14,338 nt of DNA, from positions 1 through 14,338 of the forward strand of contig JADKCG010000032.1 in the NCBI GenBank assembly GCA_016714745.1. The letters are read 5' to 3'. Source of the DNA: Elusimicrobiota bacterium (GTDB lineage Bacteria; Elusimicrobiota; Elusimicrobia; FEN-1173). The notes beneath the pieces are model-generated. The model had not been told where the DNA came from. It saw only the letters and a program-made list of their open reading frames with translations, and searched no databases. This document shows, piece by piece, positions 7,008-14,129 of this stretch. The number at the start of each line of letters is the position of its first letter. The first letter of the stretch is position 1. The position numbers and the translations under genes were made by a program.

Positions 7008-7311
7008 TTTTGGGGGACGTTGGTAGATAAGTAGTTTAATTGCCAAGAGAGAAGAAATTCAGTAACGCAGGGGAATGCCACGACTCGCGTGATTGGACGC
7101 TCCTGGACTTTTGCACCATGCGATGGCCCGGGGGATTGAGCGGTGTGTTATCTTTCCCAGGAAGTTTGATTATGGGGATTTTGTTGAACGGTTGGAAGCC
7201 GGACTGGAGAAATCGCCAAACACGATCTTGGCGTGGGCGCTAATGCCGAATCACTTTCACTTACTGGTTCGGTCGGGTGGATCGGGGATTTCTACTTTGA
7301 TGCGGCGGGTG
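7008..7311 (+). repeat. 304-bp direct repeat, copy 2 (transposase remnant)
   Basis: Near-identical partner of 4735-5038 (three differences). Together the two copies bracket the AbiE-type operon, with 1969 bases between them. Its left flank is the GC-rich region upstream of the antitoxin promoter. Its right flank continues directly into a short segment resembling the C-terminal coding region of the propeller protein. Confidence 0.95.
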
Positions 7312-7353
7312 GCGAGCACAGGGGTGGTCAGGAACGAATTCCCGATCCTATGA
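7075..7353 (+). pseudogene. Truncated REP-associated tyrosine (Y1) transposase, copy 2
   Basis: Same remnant as at 4802, including the same in-frame TGA six codons after ATG (7090-7092) and the M-P-N-H-F-H-L-L motif. After L-M-R-R the frame runs on as V-A-S-T-G-V-V-R-N-E-F-P-I-L to a TGA at 7351-7353. That tail is not RAYT sequence but matches V-A-S-T-G-V-V-V-R-N of the propeller protein. It overlaps by a few bases the end of the opposite-strand ATPase remnant. Not functional as a transposase. Confidence 0.85.
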
Positions 7354-7755
7354 GGGATTTTTTAAGAGGTCGGGCAAAAGCATAAGCAGATCGGCCATGG
7401 GCCATGCCTGAACGGCATCAAAATAGCGTTTATCGTTTCCGCCGTAAACCAGAAATGGTTTCGCCACGGGGTAGTCCCTGAGATTGGCTTTCAATCCTCG
7501 CGCATCCTGCCGATTCACACGCCCGTGCCGCTTGACTTCAAAGGCCAACAGCCCTCGTTGACCATAAAGGACAAAGTCGACTTCCTGCCCCTCAATGGTT
7601 CGCCAATAATGAACGGTGTACCCCAAGTTTAAAGCATCGTTGATCGCGAGAATATTTTGCCCCAGTTTTTGAACCCGGACTTTGCAATAGGCGCGAGCAC
7701 CGAGAGGAAGAAGCCGGCGGCCTTTTCGACGAAAAATGCGAAAGCGTAGCGGTGT
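7348..7755 (-). pseudogene. 3' remnant of a DUF4143-type AAA ATPase
   Basis: The minus-strand frame is open from 7755 (preceded by an in-frame TAG at 7756-7758) to TAG 7348-7350. The last 100 residues read L-A-I-N-D-A-L-N-L-G-Y-T-V-H-Y-W-R-T, E-V-D-F-V-L-Y-G and L-L-A-F-E-V-K-R. This is the typical C-terminal DUF4143 (PD-(D/E)XK-like fold) of bacterial ATP-binding proteins of about 380-450 residues. The Walker A and B regions are missing, and upstream of about residue 25 the sequence no longer looks like the family. No good start codon is present except TTG 7626. I read it as a decayed remnant; a short expressed fragment cannot be excluded. Confidence 0.75.
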
Positions 7756-7832
7756 CTACGGTTGAGCGTTTTGAGGAAGAAAAAGTCCCGGATTCTTCGT
7801 CGAATGCCGCGTCCTATTGCAAAGTCCGGGTT
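7672..7832. repeat. 20-bp perfect inverted repeat spanning 161 bp
   Basis: The arm at 7813-7832, CCTATTGCAAAGTCCGGGTT, is the exact reverse complement of 7672-7691. The 121-base spacer also shows weaker inverted similarity next to the arms (GCG, AAGAA, CCGG and CTTTT blocks line up with small gaps). This suggests two inverted copies of a longer sequence that have drifted. The left arm lies in the ATPase remnant, so the right arm may be a second inverted fragment of the same family. Confidence 0.75.
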
Positions 7833-7937
7833 GAAGGCTCGGTGGGTCGTCCTCCCGGTAATATTTTTGCATGGCTAGGCATGTCGTCGATTCTCTGGGA
7901 TCAACAGACTGTCGCTGTGGAGAGAAGGGGGAGGCGG
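7756..7937. other. Intergenic stretch without convincing gene
   Basis: Apart from the right arm of the inverted repeat I see no supported gene. A plus-strand frame of about 80 codons here has no family resemblance and overlaps the PIN gene tail. No T-rich terminator hairpin follows the PIN stop codon on the minus strand. Confidence 0.5.
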
Positions 7938-8330
7938 TTAAAGGGACCAGTAGTCTTTGGGGGGGAGGAGGCGGATGCCTTGGTGGGTTTTTAGAATCAG
8001 GAGATCTTCGTCACCAGTAAGGATGAGATCGACTTCGTTGACGACAGCGTCTGCCAAAACTTGATCGTCGTCAGGGTCTCGGCAGACTTTTGGAACATCG
8101 ACGGCTGTCTTCCCATGAAGAAAGGAATTCGCGATAAATTCGACCAAGTCGCGGATGACTGTTGGGGGAAAATGGAACTTTGTTTTGAACTTTTCTTTGA
8201 ACTCATCCAAAATATAATCAGTGTAATAAAGTTTGTGTTGGTGAATGGCGTGTGTGAGGATTTCGTGAGAATGGCCGCCGCTGGTGATGAACGCGGAGAT
8301 CAGGACATTCGTGTCGAGAAGAATCTTCAC
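7938..8330 (-). CDS. PIN-domain ribonuclease toxin (VapC-like, COG1569 type)
   Basis: A 130-residue PIN domain of full family length. The acidic metal-binding residues are in place: D6 (L-L-D-T-N-V), E43 (I-L-D-E-F), D88/D89 (R-D-P-D-D-D) and D107 (T-G-D-E-D-L). PIN toxins of this group are Mg-dependent endoribonucleases that cut tRNA or other RNA when released from their antitoxin. The start is GTG 8330, overlapping the antitoxin stop as GTGA, which indicates translational coupling. It most resembles the subgroup annotated as putative toxin component, PIN family; its RNA target cannot be inferred. Confidence 0.9.
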   Translation of the reverse strand: MKILLDTNVLISAFITSGGHSHEILTHAIHQHKLYYTDYILDEFKEKFKTKFHFPPTVIRDLVEFIANSFLHGKTAVDVPKVCRDPDDDQVLADAVVNEVDLILTGDEDLLILKTHQGIRLLPPKDYWSL

Positions 8331-8548
8331 GAAATTTGCTTGAAGATGTCTTCTTCAGTGACACGCACGCCACGTTTGGCGGCTTCGATTTGAGCCTCTT
8401 GGCGAAGGCGGTCGAACGCGGAACGGAAAAAATATTCCCGGAGTGAGCGCCGGATGATTTCACTTCCGTTGGCGTGTTCTCTTTTGGTTTCGGATTTGAG
8501 TTGATTCAGCATTTCTTTCGGCAAACTGATAGAAACGGACTGGCGCAT
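8327..8548 (-). CDS. Ribbon-helix-helix antitoxin
   Basis: A 73-residue protein starting M-R-Q-S-V-S-I-S-L-P-K-E-M, the beta-strand of a CopG/Arc-type ribbon-helix-helix domain. It is followed by helices with N-G-S-E-I-I-R-R-S-L-R-E-Y. The C-terminal half (R-L-R-Q-E-A-Q-I-E-A-A-K-R-G) would wrap the toxin. It is the first gene of a two-gene operon with the PIN toxin. ATG 8548 is preceded by AGGAAGGGGG (8555-8564 on the minus strand), six bases from the start, and by a good promoter. Antitoxins of this type repress their own operon. Confidence 0.88.
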   Translation of the reverse strand: MRQSVSISLPKEMLNQLKSETKREHANGSEIIRRSLREYFFRSAFDRLRQEAQIEAAKRGVRVTEEDIFKQIS

Positions 8549-8571
8549 AGGGAACCCCCTTCCTGTACTTC

Positions 8572-8600
8572 AGTGTAACACATAAATGGAGAGCCGTCAA
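8572..8600 (-). promoter_or_regulatory. Sigma-70-like promoter with palindromic operator candidate, RHH/PIN operon
   Basis: On the minus strand, TTGACG (8595-8600) and TACACT (8572-8577) are spaced by 17 bases. The nine-base palindrome GTGTTACAC (8573-8581) covers the -10 box and is a natural site for the dimeric ribbon-helix-helix antitoxin. The promoter points away from the STT3-like gene, leaving about 95 bases between it and that gene's start. Confidence 0.7.
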
Positions 8601-8694
8601 TGGTGTCTTGGTCCCCTACGTCCCCTCGCTTTCTTGGTTCACTTTGTTTAAAATACGAGCATGCAAAGATCTCTCCGCTTTAAAACCACCGGCC

Positions 8695-10977
8695 ATGGGC
8701 ATTCCACCTAAGCGGCAGAAGAATTTTTCCAGTGTCGGGGAGGTCCCAACGGGACCTTTGTCGGTTCACCGGGGGCGGCAGACGTGGACTGTTGCCGCGG
8801 GGGTATTCTTTTTGGCGTTGGTGGTTCGGGTGGTTTCTGGGTCGGGGTTGTTTTTTATGCCGGCGGTGCCGGGACACCGGGTGTTTGAAATTTTTGACAG
8901 CACCTATCAACTCCGCCGGGTGGAAATGACCCTCGCGCAATATCCCCGCGTTCCGTTCACGGACCCCTATCACTATTTTCCCGACGTTCCGGATGTCCCT
9001 TGGCCGCCCGGGTATACGTTGTTTCTGGCCACCGTCGTGAAAGTGTTGACTTTGGGAGGCCATGGGGCCGCGTTGGTGCGTGAAACCATTTTGGGGTTTA
9101 TTCCCTCCGTCATTGATGCTCTATCGACGGCGCTCTTTTTCCTTTTATTTCGGCGTCTTTTTTCACTGCCCGTGGCGCTCTTGGCCGGGGCCCTCTTGGC
9201 TTTCTCTTCTCAGAACATCAGTTACTCTGAACTGGGCTACATTGACCACCATTATTTCATCACTTTTCTCACGGTGACGTTGGCGTGGTTGTTTCAGTTT
9301 TACGATGAGCGGCGCACGGGAAGCCGGGCGGTCCTCTTGGGGGCATGGGCGGGGGGGATGGTTTTTTTCAACGTGTCGGCCATTCAATATTCTATTTTGG
9401 GTTTGATGGCCGTGGGGGGGGCGGCGTTCTTTCGTCGTCAAGAAGAGTCCCTTTGGTCCACGGCGCCGTTGGTTTTTGCTGGGGCCTGTGGCGTTTCGCT
9501 TTTCGCCGCATTTTCCACGCCCGCGGGGCGTGCGGGCTTAATTACTTACGACCAAACGTCTTTGTTTCAATTCCTGTTGATCTTCGGTTTATCGGGGGCA
9601 TGGGTGGTGGGAGCGGCTGTCGTCTCCTTGGCAGGCGTGCGGCGATGGATGGTGGCGGGGCTGACGTTGGGCGGGCTGGTTGTTCTTGCGGCCACCCTTT
9701 GGCCGAATATTATTGAAGGGGCGAGATTTCTCTTGGCGGGGAATTTGTTGAATGGGATTCAGGGGGAGGAAGTGTCCCTTCGCGTTTATGGTCACCGGTG
9801 GTATGAGGTTTTTACACTGTTCGCGGTCTTTTTGCCCTTTGGCATTCGTCGGTTGTGGGAGATAGGGAAAGAACGCCCCACAATTGTTTTGTTTTTGAGC
9901 CTCTTTTTGGTGCATGGACTATTGTCGGGAACAGCTCATTTTTTATATGTGCAATATTTATTTCCTTGGTATGCGCTGACGGTGGCGTTGGGGGTCGCAT
10001 GGGTTGTCCCTCGGTTGCCGGAGGCCCTGCGCTATGCCGCGCTCATTCCATTTGTGGCACAAACGCTTTTTGCGGTAGGGAGGACCACGTTCGATAAAAA
10101 ATCCACCGGCGAAGTGGCGGACCGTAACGCCATCGCTCAAACGGTGCAGGCCTATTCTTGGTTACAGGAACATTCCCCGCCCGTTGATTTTTCGGGCCAA
10201 AATCCGGCCGCTCCGCCTTATTCCGTTTTTGCCCACCGGGACCACGGGCATCTGATAGTGGCGCGGGCCGGGCGGCCGGTGATTGTAAGTCCTTTCTCCA
10301 CCACAGCGTTTGTTCGACATATGCAGGATTATGTGCGCGGGACATTTGAGCTGGACGAAGAGGCGTTCGTGGCGATCTTGGACCGATATCGAGCGAGATA
10401 TCTGGCTTTAGACTTTCGGGACAACATCATGGTTCCGTTCCTAGTGGGGGTGCTTCGAAACGAACCTGACCATGACCGTGTCGCCGCTATGGCTGAGAAG
10501 AAACTGTTTTCTGTTCGCAACAACCTCTTGTTTTTCGATGGAGAATTGCGCTGGAGGGGAACGCCATCGATCAAACACTTTCGCTTGGTCTATGAAGTGC
10601 CCAAGGTGGTGACGACCCCGCTTCAGACCCCGCAGGGGCCGGTGAAACATTCCTATAACGGCCTCAAAATATTTCAGCGAGTTCCCGGCGCCACGCTGAT
10701 CGGGCGGGGATGGCCGCCCAATGAGCGGGTGGTGGCGAGGTTGCCACTGAAAACCAACACGGGGCGGACCTTTACCTACAGCGCTTTCGCTCGAGCGGAC
10801 GCTTTCGGCTCCGTGACAATTCCTGTGGCTTACCCCACCGAGGCTTTGGCCGATAGCGGTGTGGTCCCCTTGGCCAATTCCTATGCCGTGGGCGTCACGT
10901 CCTCTTCTGTTCGCAACGTCCCCGTTTCAGCCATTGCCATCGACAACGGAGAACAGGTCGCGATGGCGCTGAAATAA
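8695..10977 (+). CDS. STT3-like oligosaccharyltransferase / GT66-type membrane glycosyltransferase
   Basis: A protein of about 760 residues from ATG 8695; an in-frame TTG at 8608 would add 29 residues but has no ribosome binding site. It has 11-13 hydrophobic segments in the first 440 residues and a soluble C-terminal part. STT3 features are F-D-S-T-Y-Q-L-R-R at 67-75 (first acidic loop residue D68), W-P-P-G-Y-T-L-F, and G-Y-I-D-H-H-Y-F with the D-H-H at 184-186. STT3/PglB/AglB enzymes move a glycan from a lipid carrier to asparagine at the outer face of the membrane. At the WWDYG site this protein has A-H-R-D-H-G-H (513-519) followed by G-R-P-V-I-V, so the acceptor-recognition motif is diverged. 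Substrate and donor cannot be predicted. It stands alone on this strand and ends in a terminator. Confidence 0.78.
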   Translation: MGIPPKRQKNFSSVGEVPTGPLSVHRGRQTWTVAAGVFFLALVVRVVSGSGLFFMPAVPGHRVFEIFDSTYQLRRVEMTLAQYPRVPFTDPYHYFPDVPDVPWPPGYTLFLATVVKVLTLGGHGAALVRETILGFIPSVIDALSTALFFLLFRRLFSLPVALLAGALLAFSSQNISYSELGYIDHHYFITFLTVTLAWLFQFYDERRTGSRAVLLGAWAGGMVFFNVSAIQYSILGLMAVGGAAFFRRQEESLWSTAPLVFAGACGVSLFAAFSTPAGRAGLITYDQTSLFQFLLIFGLSGAWVVGAAVVSLAGVRRWMVAGLTLGGLVVLAATLWPNIIEGARFLLAGNLLNGIQGEEVSLRVYGHRWYEVFTLFAVFLPFGIRRLWEIGKERPTIVLFLSLFLVHGLLSGTAHFLYVQYLFPWYALTVALGVAWVVPRLPEALRYAALIPFVAQTLFAVGRTTFDKKSTGEVADRNAIAQTVQAYSWLQEHSPPVDFSGQNPAAPPYSVFAHRDHGHLIVARAGRPVIVSPFSTTAFVRHMQDYVRGTFELDEEAFVAILDRYRARYLALDFRDNIMVPFLVGVLRNEPDHDRVAAMAEKKLFSVRNNLLFFDGELRWRGTPSIKHFRLVYEVPKVVTTPLQTPQGPVKHSYNGLKIFQRVPGATLIGRGWPPNERVVARLPLKTNTGRTFTYSAFARADAFGSVTIPVAYPTEALADSGVVPLANSYAVGVTSSSVRNVPVSAIAIDNGEQVAMALK

Positions 10978-10982
10978 CCGGT

Positions 10983-13900
10983 TTAAAGGGGGATTCGCCC
11001 CGTCCGGAAAACCGGTGCGGGGATTTGTTTTTGTGGGTCCGGGACAGTCGGCGCCAGCCGAGGAAGGCCAAGAGAGGTCGGGATGAGGGCCAGAACGAAC
11101 AGTCGCCACGTTAACTTTTTTGCCGGGGGGACGAAGGGGAATCCTTCCCCCGTGGTGGCGCCTCTCGCTTGGATCCAGGCCATATCAGACCCGTAGGCCA
11201 AGGACGCCACAGCGTTCAGAAAAAATTTAGGATTGTCGTACCCCACGTTGTCGAGGTTTTCGTTGCTCAAAATCTCTGAACAACCGACGAGCATCAGCCG
11301 ACCCGGTTTTGCCGAGGAGGGCGGCTCTTTTTCCATCGGAAAGAGCCCGGCCAATTCCACCACCAGAGGTTGGGGGGCGTCCGTGTAATTGCCTTCTCGC
11401 AAAGCGTCGGGGGAGAGGAACCCCCCTTGCCAATCAATGGCCCAAGCGTCTTTCGAGGAAGAGACCAAGGGGATCCACTGGAGCGTGGGGGGGAACAGTC
11501 CGGGAAGTTTTCGCCAGCGGTTTCCCCAAATGAAGAGCAGGTCCGAGAGGCGGGCAGTGACCGGTGAATTTTTGGCGAAGTTTTCGGCAATTGCGCGGAT
11601 CAAAAAAGGTTGGGCGTCCGGCGCGCGCATTTCTTCTTTGCGGTAAGCGCCCCAATTGATTTGTTCGCGTGAGGCGGTGGGGGCTTTGGACTGGTCCAAA
11701 AAAACTTCTTTTACGAGCTCCACCCCGTAAAATTCCAAAAATTCGTTGATCCGGGAGAACTGGGGTTGGGGCCAGTACACCAAGGCATACGCGTGGCCCG
11801 GATATTTGCGGGCTTGCATGCGGTAATGTTGCGCCGCGATCATCACTTTTCCTCCGTCGTGGAGCCTTTTGGCGAGCGTTTCCCTTATGGGCGGGGTGAT
11901 GAGCCAGGGTTGGAGGTAAAGGAGCACGTCTTCCTGTCCGGGGGTTTCTGTTTTGGAATCGTAGAGCCGAACGGCGTACCCCTCGTTGCGCAAAAGATCG
12001 ATCAATCGCGCGTACACATCTTCGGATTTCGGCATCACTTTCACGTTCAACTGTTCCAGTTCCCAAAACTCCGCGGCGGTCAATCGAGGCAGGTCCACGA
12101 GAATCCCAATGGAAGGACGAAGGCTTCCCTGGAGCCGCGTTAACGCGCTGACCGTTAAAAATTCCAGGCGGTCGATGTTTTGGTATGTGAAACGGGGAAC
12201 GATTTGGGCCTGTGTGGCGGTTTCGAACACCAAAGCGGAATAGATCTTTTTTTCAATGTATCGGTCTTGTTCAATGACGCGTTCGATAAAAGGCGTGACT
12301 CTCACTCGGGCCAACTCGTCCAAGAGCGTGTCCGCCGCATCGTCTGGTACGCTGACCCGTTTGACCAACAGATGGGATCGATTGGCTCTGGCAAACCGTT
12401 CAAGAGTGGCTTCGGTTTTTTGGCCCATGATTTTTAATGCGCGTGGAAGATTTTCCGCCGTGGAATGGTAAAAGGTGATTTTTACGGGTTGGTTGAGCTC
12501 TCGAATTTTTTTTAAGGTCAGTGGGCTGAGCGTGTGATCGTGGTTTTTGGTGACGTCCCATGCCGGGAGGGACCAACGGTTCATGAATATCAGGAGACCC
12601 GCCAACAAAACAAATCCTGCCATCGTTAGGGAAACCGCGGTTGCCCCTTTGCGGGAGGGGGATAGGCCGATGGTACGCTGAGGAGAGAAGTGATAAAAAA
12701 GTCCGATCAGCCCCACAAGGGGAAACAATCCCATCGCCCACATTCGCCACAAAAGCCGCGCCGACCGGGAGAGCGGGGGGACCGTCGGTTTTATTTTCCG
12801 GCTGGCTTGGATGGAGGTGAGCCCTTCCGGTTTAGCAAAGCTCATGAGGAGGTTCTTGAGATAAAGACCGTTGGCTTGATTCACTTGGGCGGCCGCGTCA
12901 TCGATGAGATAGCCGCTGGAAAATAAAAACAGTTTGCCTTCCCAGGGTTTTTCACTGGCCAGACGGATTCCAATGGTCTCACTCTGAAATGTCCCCTGCG
13001 GAGGGGTCTCCAAATCGGTTTTTGAAAACAGCGTGCCGCCGTCCGGCCCGAACGAGCGGGTCCAGGATTTTTCGTCGCTGATCAGCAGTGTTCGGCTAAA
13101 GATGCCGGCGGCTTTTGCTTTCACCGGATCAAACACAATCGGCGACGCTTGGGGAAATAGCATCGATCCCTGGGCCGTCAAAACAAACCCTTCCAGGTTC
13201 GCGAGAGAGGCCGGAAGAACCAAATCGTTCGGGGGGCCTGTTCCGGTTCGAGGCATCATCAGCAATTTCAGTTCTACGGTGACTCCCCGTTTGGCTAAAA
13301 AATCTTCCAGGCCGCTTTTGACGGGAACAATGCCCACCTGGTCCCCTTTTTCAATGGACCGGTAGGGCGAAAAGAAGACGTAGACATCTTTGCCGTCTTT
13401 CAAGAATCGGTCCACCGACTCCACCTCTGTCGGTGTCATGTGTTCAGGCTGAAGCAGAAAGGCCACGTCCGCGCCCGCCGCCGGGCCTTCGCCCGGTGTC
13501 CACGGGGCGGGTTGGCCCATGTTTAGAGTTTCCAATGTCGAAGCTAGAAGTTGATTCTTTTTGGGGGATCGAATGGCCACTGTTGGCGCGTAATGGGTCT
13601 CGATGTGGTGGAGGTGGGTGACGATTCTGTTTTCCAGGTGGGGGAGGTGGTCGGGCGTGAGATACGGGATGGCCCGGGAGACGCCTTTATATTCGATCAG
13701 GAGGCCTGACCAAACGGTGCTGACGTTGTATTCGTCTTTCAGAATCGTCTTATACTGAAAGGATGACAGTCGGAACCGCCCCAGTCCGCGCACGTCCTGG
13801 GGTTGATCTTCCGGATGAACGATGTCAATCGTTAGGGACGCGGGGGCCCATCGCGTCATTTGTCTTAAAAGGGCACGGACCTCCCGTTCCATGGACCGAA

Positions 13901-14129
13901 GGGCGGTGGGCATGCGTTTCTTTTCCGTGACGTAATAGGTGATTTTCACAGGAGAAGACAGCGTGGCCAAGAAGGCGGTGGTCTTGGGCGACAGGGTGGT
14001 CAACGATTCTTTTGCCACATCGTATGCGCCCTTTTCGGGGTTTTGGAAAATCACGTTTAACCCCGCTGTCAGGGCAAAGGCCACCACACTCCCCGCGACA
14101 ATCTTTCGGGTCAGGGCGGAGCGGTTCAA
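10983..14129 (-). CDS. Tandem (double-length) GldG-like ABC transporter auxiliary protein
   Basis: About 1048 residues from TTG 14129, which overlaps the permease stop as TTGA and has AAAGGGA six bases upstream. A longer open frame reaching 14297 is only the shadow of the permease gene. Layout: TM1 (about 10-28), periplasmic module 1 (Y-D-V-A-K-E-S-L-T-T-L-S-P, P-V-K-I-T-Y-Y), two TM segments (about 456-480 and 495-515), then a second module starting W-D-V-T-K-N-H-D-H-T-L-S-P and P-V-K-I-T-F-Y, and a last TM near 1005-1024. Both halves match the GldG/COG3225 family, whose members are typically about half this length and work with GldF-type permeases and a GldA-type ATPase. The substrate is unknown. 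Gliding is not implied, since relatives occur in non-gliding bacteria. Confidence 0.85.
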   Translation of the reverse strand: MNRSALTRKIVAGSVVAFALTAGLNVIFQNPEKGAYDVAKESLTTLSPKTTAFLATLSSPVKITYYVTEKKRMPTALRSMEREVRALLRQMTRWAPASLTIDIVHPEDQPQDVRGLGRFRLSSFQYKTILKDEYNVSTVWSGLLIEYKGVSRAIPYLTPDHLPHLENRIVTHLHHIETHYAPTVAIRSPKKNQLLASTLETLNMGQPAPWTPGEGPAAGADVAFLLQPEHMTPTEVESVDRFLKDGKDVYVFFSPYRSIEKGDQVGIVPVKSGLEDFLAKRGVTVELKLLMMPRTGTGPPNDLVLPASLANLEGFVLTAQGSMLFPQASPIVFDPVKAKAAGIFSRTLLISDEKSWTRSFGPDGGTLFSKTDLETPPQGTFQSETIGIRLASEKPWEGKLFLFSSGYLIDDAAAQVNQANGLYLKNLLMSFAKPEGLTSIQASRKIKPTVPPLSRSARLLWRMWAMGLFPLVGLIGLFYHFSPQRTIGLSPSRKGATAVSLTMAGFVLLAGLLIFMNRWSLPAWDVTKNHDHTLSPLTLKKIRELNQPVKITFYHSTAENLPRALKIMGQKTEATLERFARANRSHLLVKRVSVPDDAADTLLDELARVRVTPFIERVIEQDRYIEKKIYSALVFETATQAQIVPRFTYQNIDRLEFLTVSALTRLQGSLRPSIGILVDLPRLTAAEFWELEQLNVKVMPKSEDVYARLIDLLRNEGYAVRLYDSKTETPGQEDVLLYLQPWLITPPIRETLAKRLHDGGKVMIAAQHYRMQARKYPGHAYALVYWPQPQFSRINEFLEFYGVELVKEVFLDQSKAPTASREQINWGAYRKEEMRAPDAQPFLIRAIAENFAKNSPVTARLSDLLFIWGNRWRKLPGLFPPTLQWIPLVSSSKDAWAIDWQGGFLSPDALREGNYTDAPQPLVVELAGLFPMEKEPPSSAKPGRLMLVGCSEILSNENLDNVGYDNPKFFLNAVASLAYGSDMAWIQARGATTGEGFPFVPPAKKLTWRLFVLALIPTSLGLPRLAPTVPDPQKQIPAPVFRTGRIPL
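10998..11032 (+). terminator. Rho-independent terminator of the STT3-like gene
   Basis: CCCCG (10998-11002) pairs with CGGGG (11018-11022), and inner CCGG (11004-11007) pairs with CCGG (11012-11015) around an AAAA loop, with a small bulge between the two stems. It is followed by ATTTGTTTTT. It starts 21 bases after the TAA at 10977. The hairpin lies inside the last codons of the convergent GldG-like gene. Confidence 0.8.

Noticed and set aside
7752..7994. Plus-strand open frame of 80 codons
   Set aside because: No family resemblance, it overlaps the PIN gene end, and part of it is the inverted repeat of the ATPase remnant.
8626..8654. Promoter for the STT3-like gene with TAAAAT at 8649-8654
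   Set aside because: No acceptable -35 sequence at 16-18 bases upstream, so I do not call it.
8608..8694. TTG start adding 29 residues to the STT3-like protein
   Set aside because: No ribosome binding site at a suitable distance and no family-like sequence in the extension; ATG 8695 is the only ATG before the first transmembrane segment.
11040..11100. Possible frameshift near the GldG-like C-terminus (the alternative frame gives A-F-L-G-W-R-R)
   Set aside because: The alternative frame has no stop before running deep into the convergent STT3-like gene, so the annotated frame with TAA at 10983-10985 is preferred.
11434..12066. Minus-strand open frame of 210 codons within the GldG-like gene
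   Set aside because: Low-complexity Arg/Pro-rich shadow in another frame of a well-supported gene.
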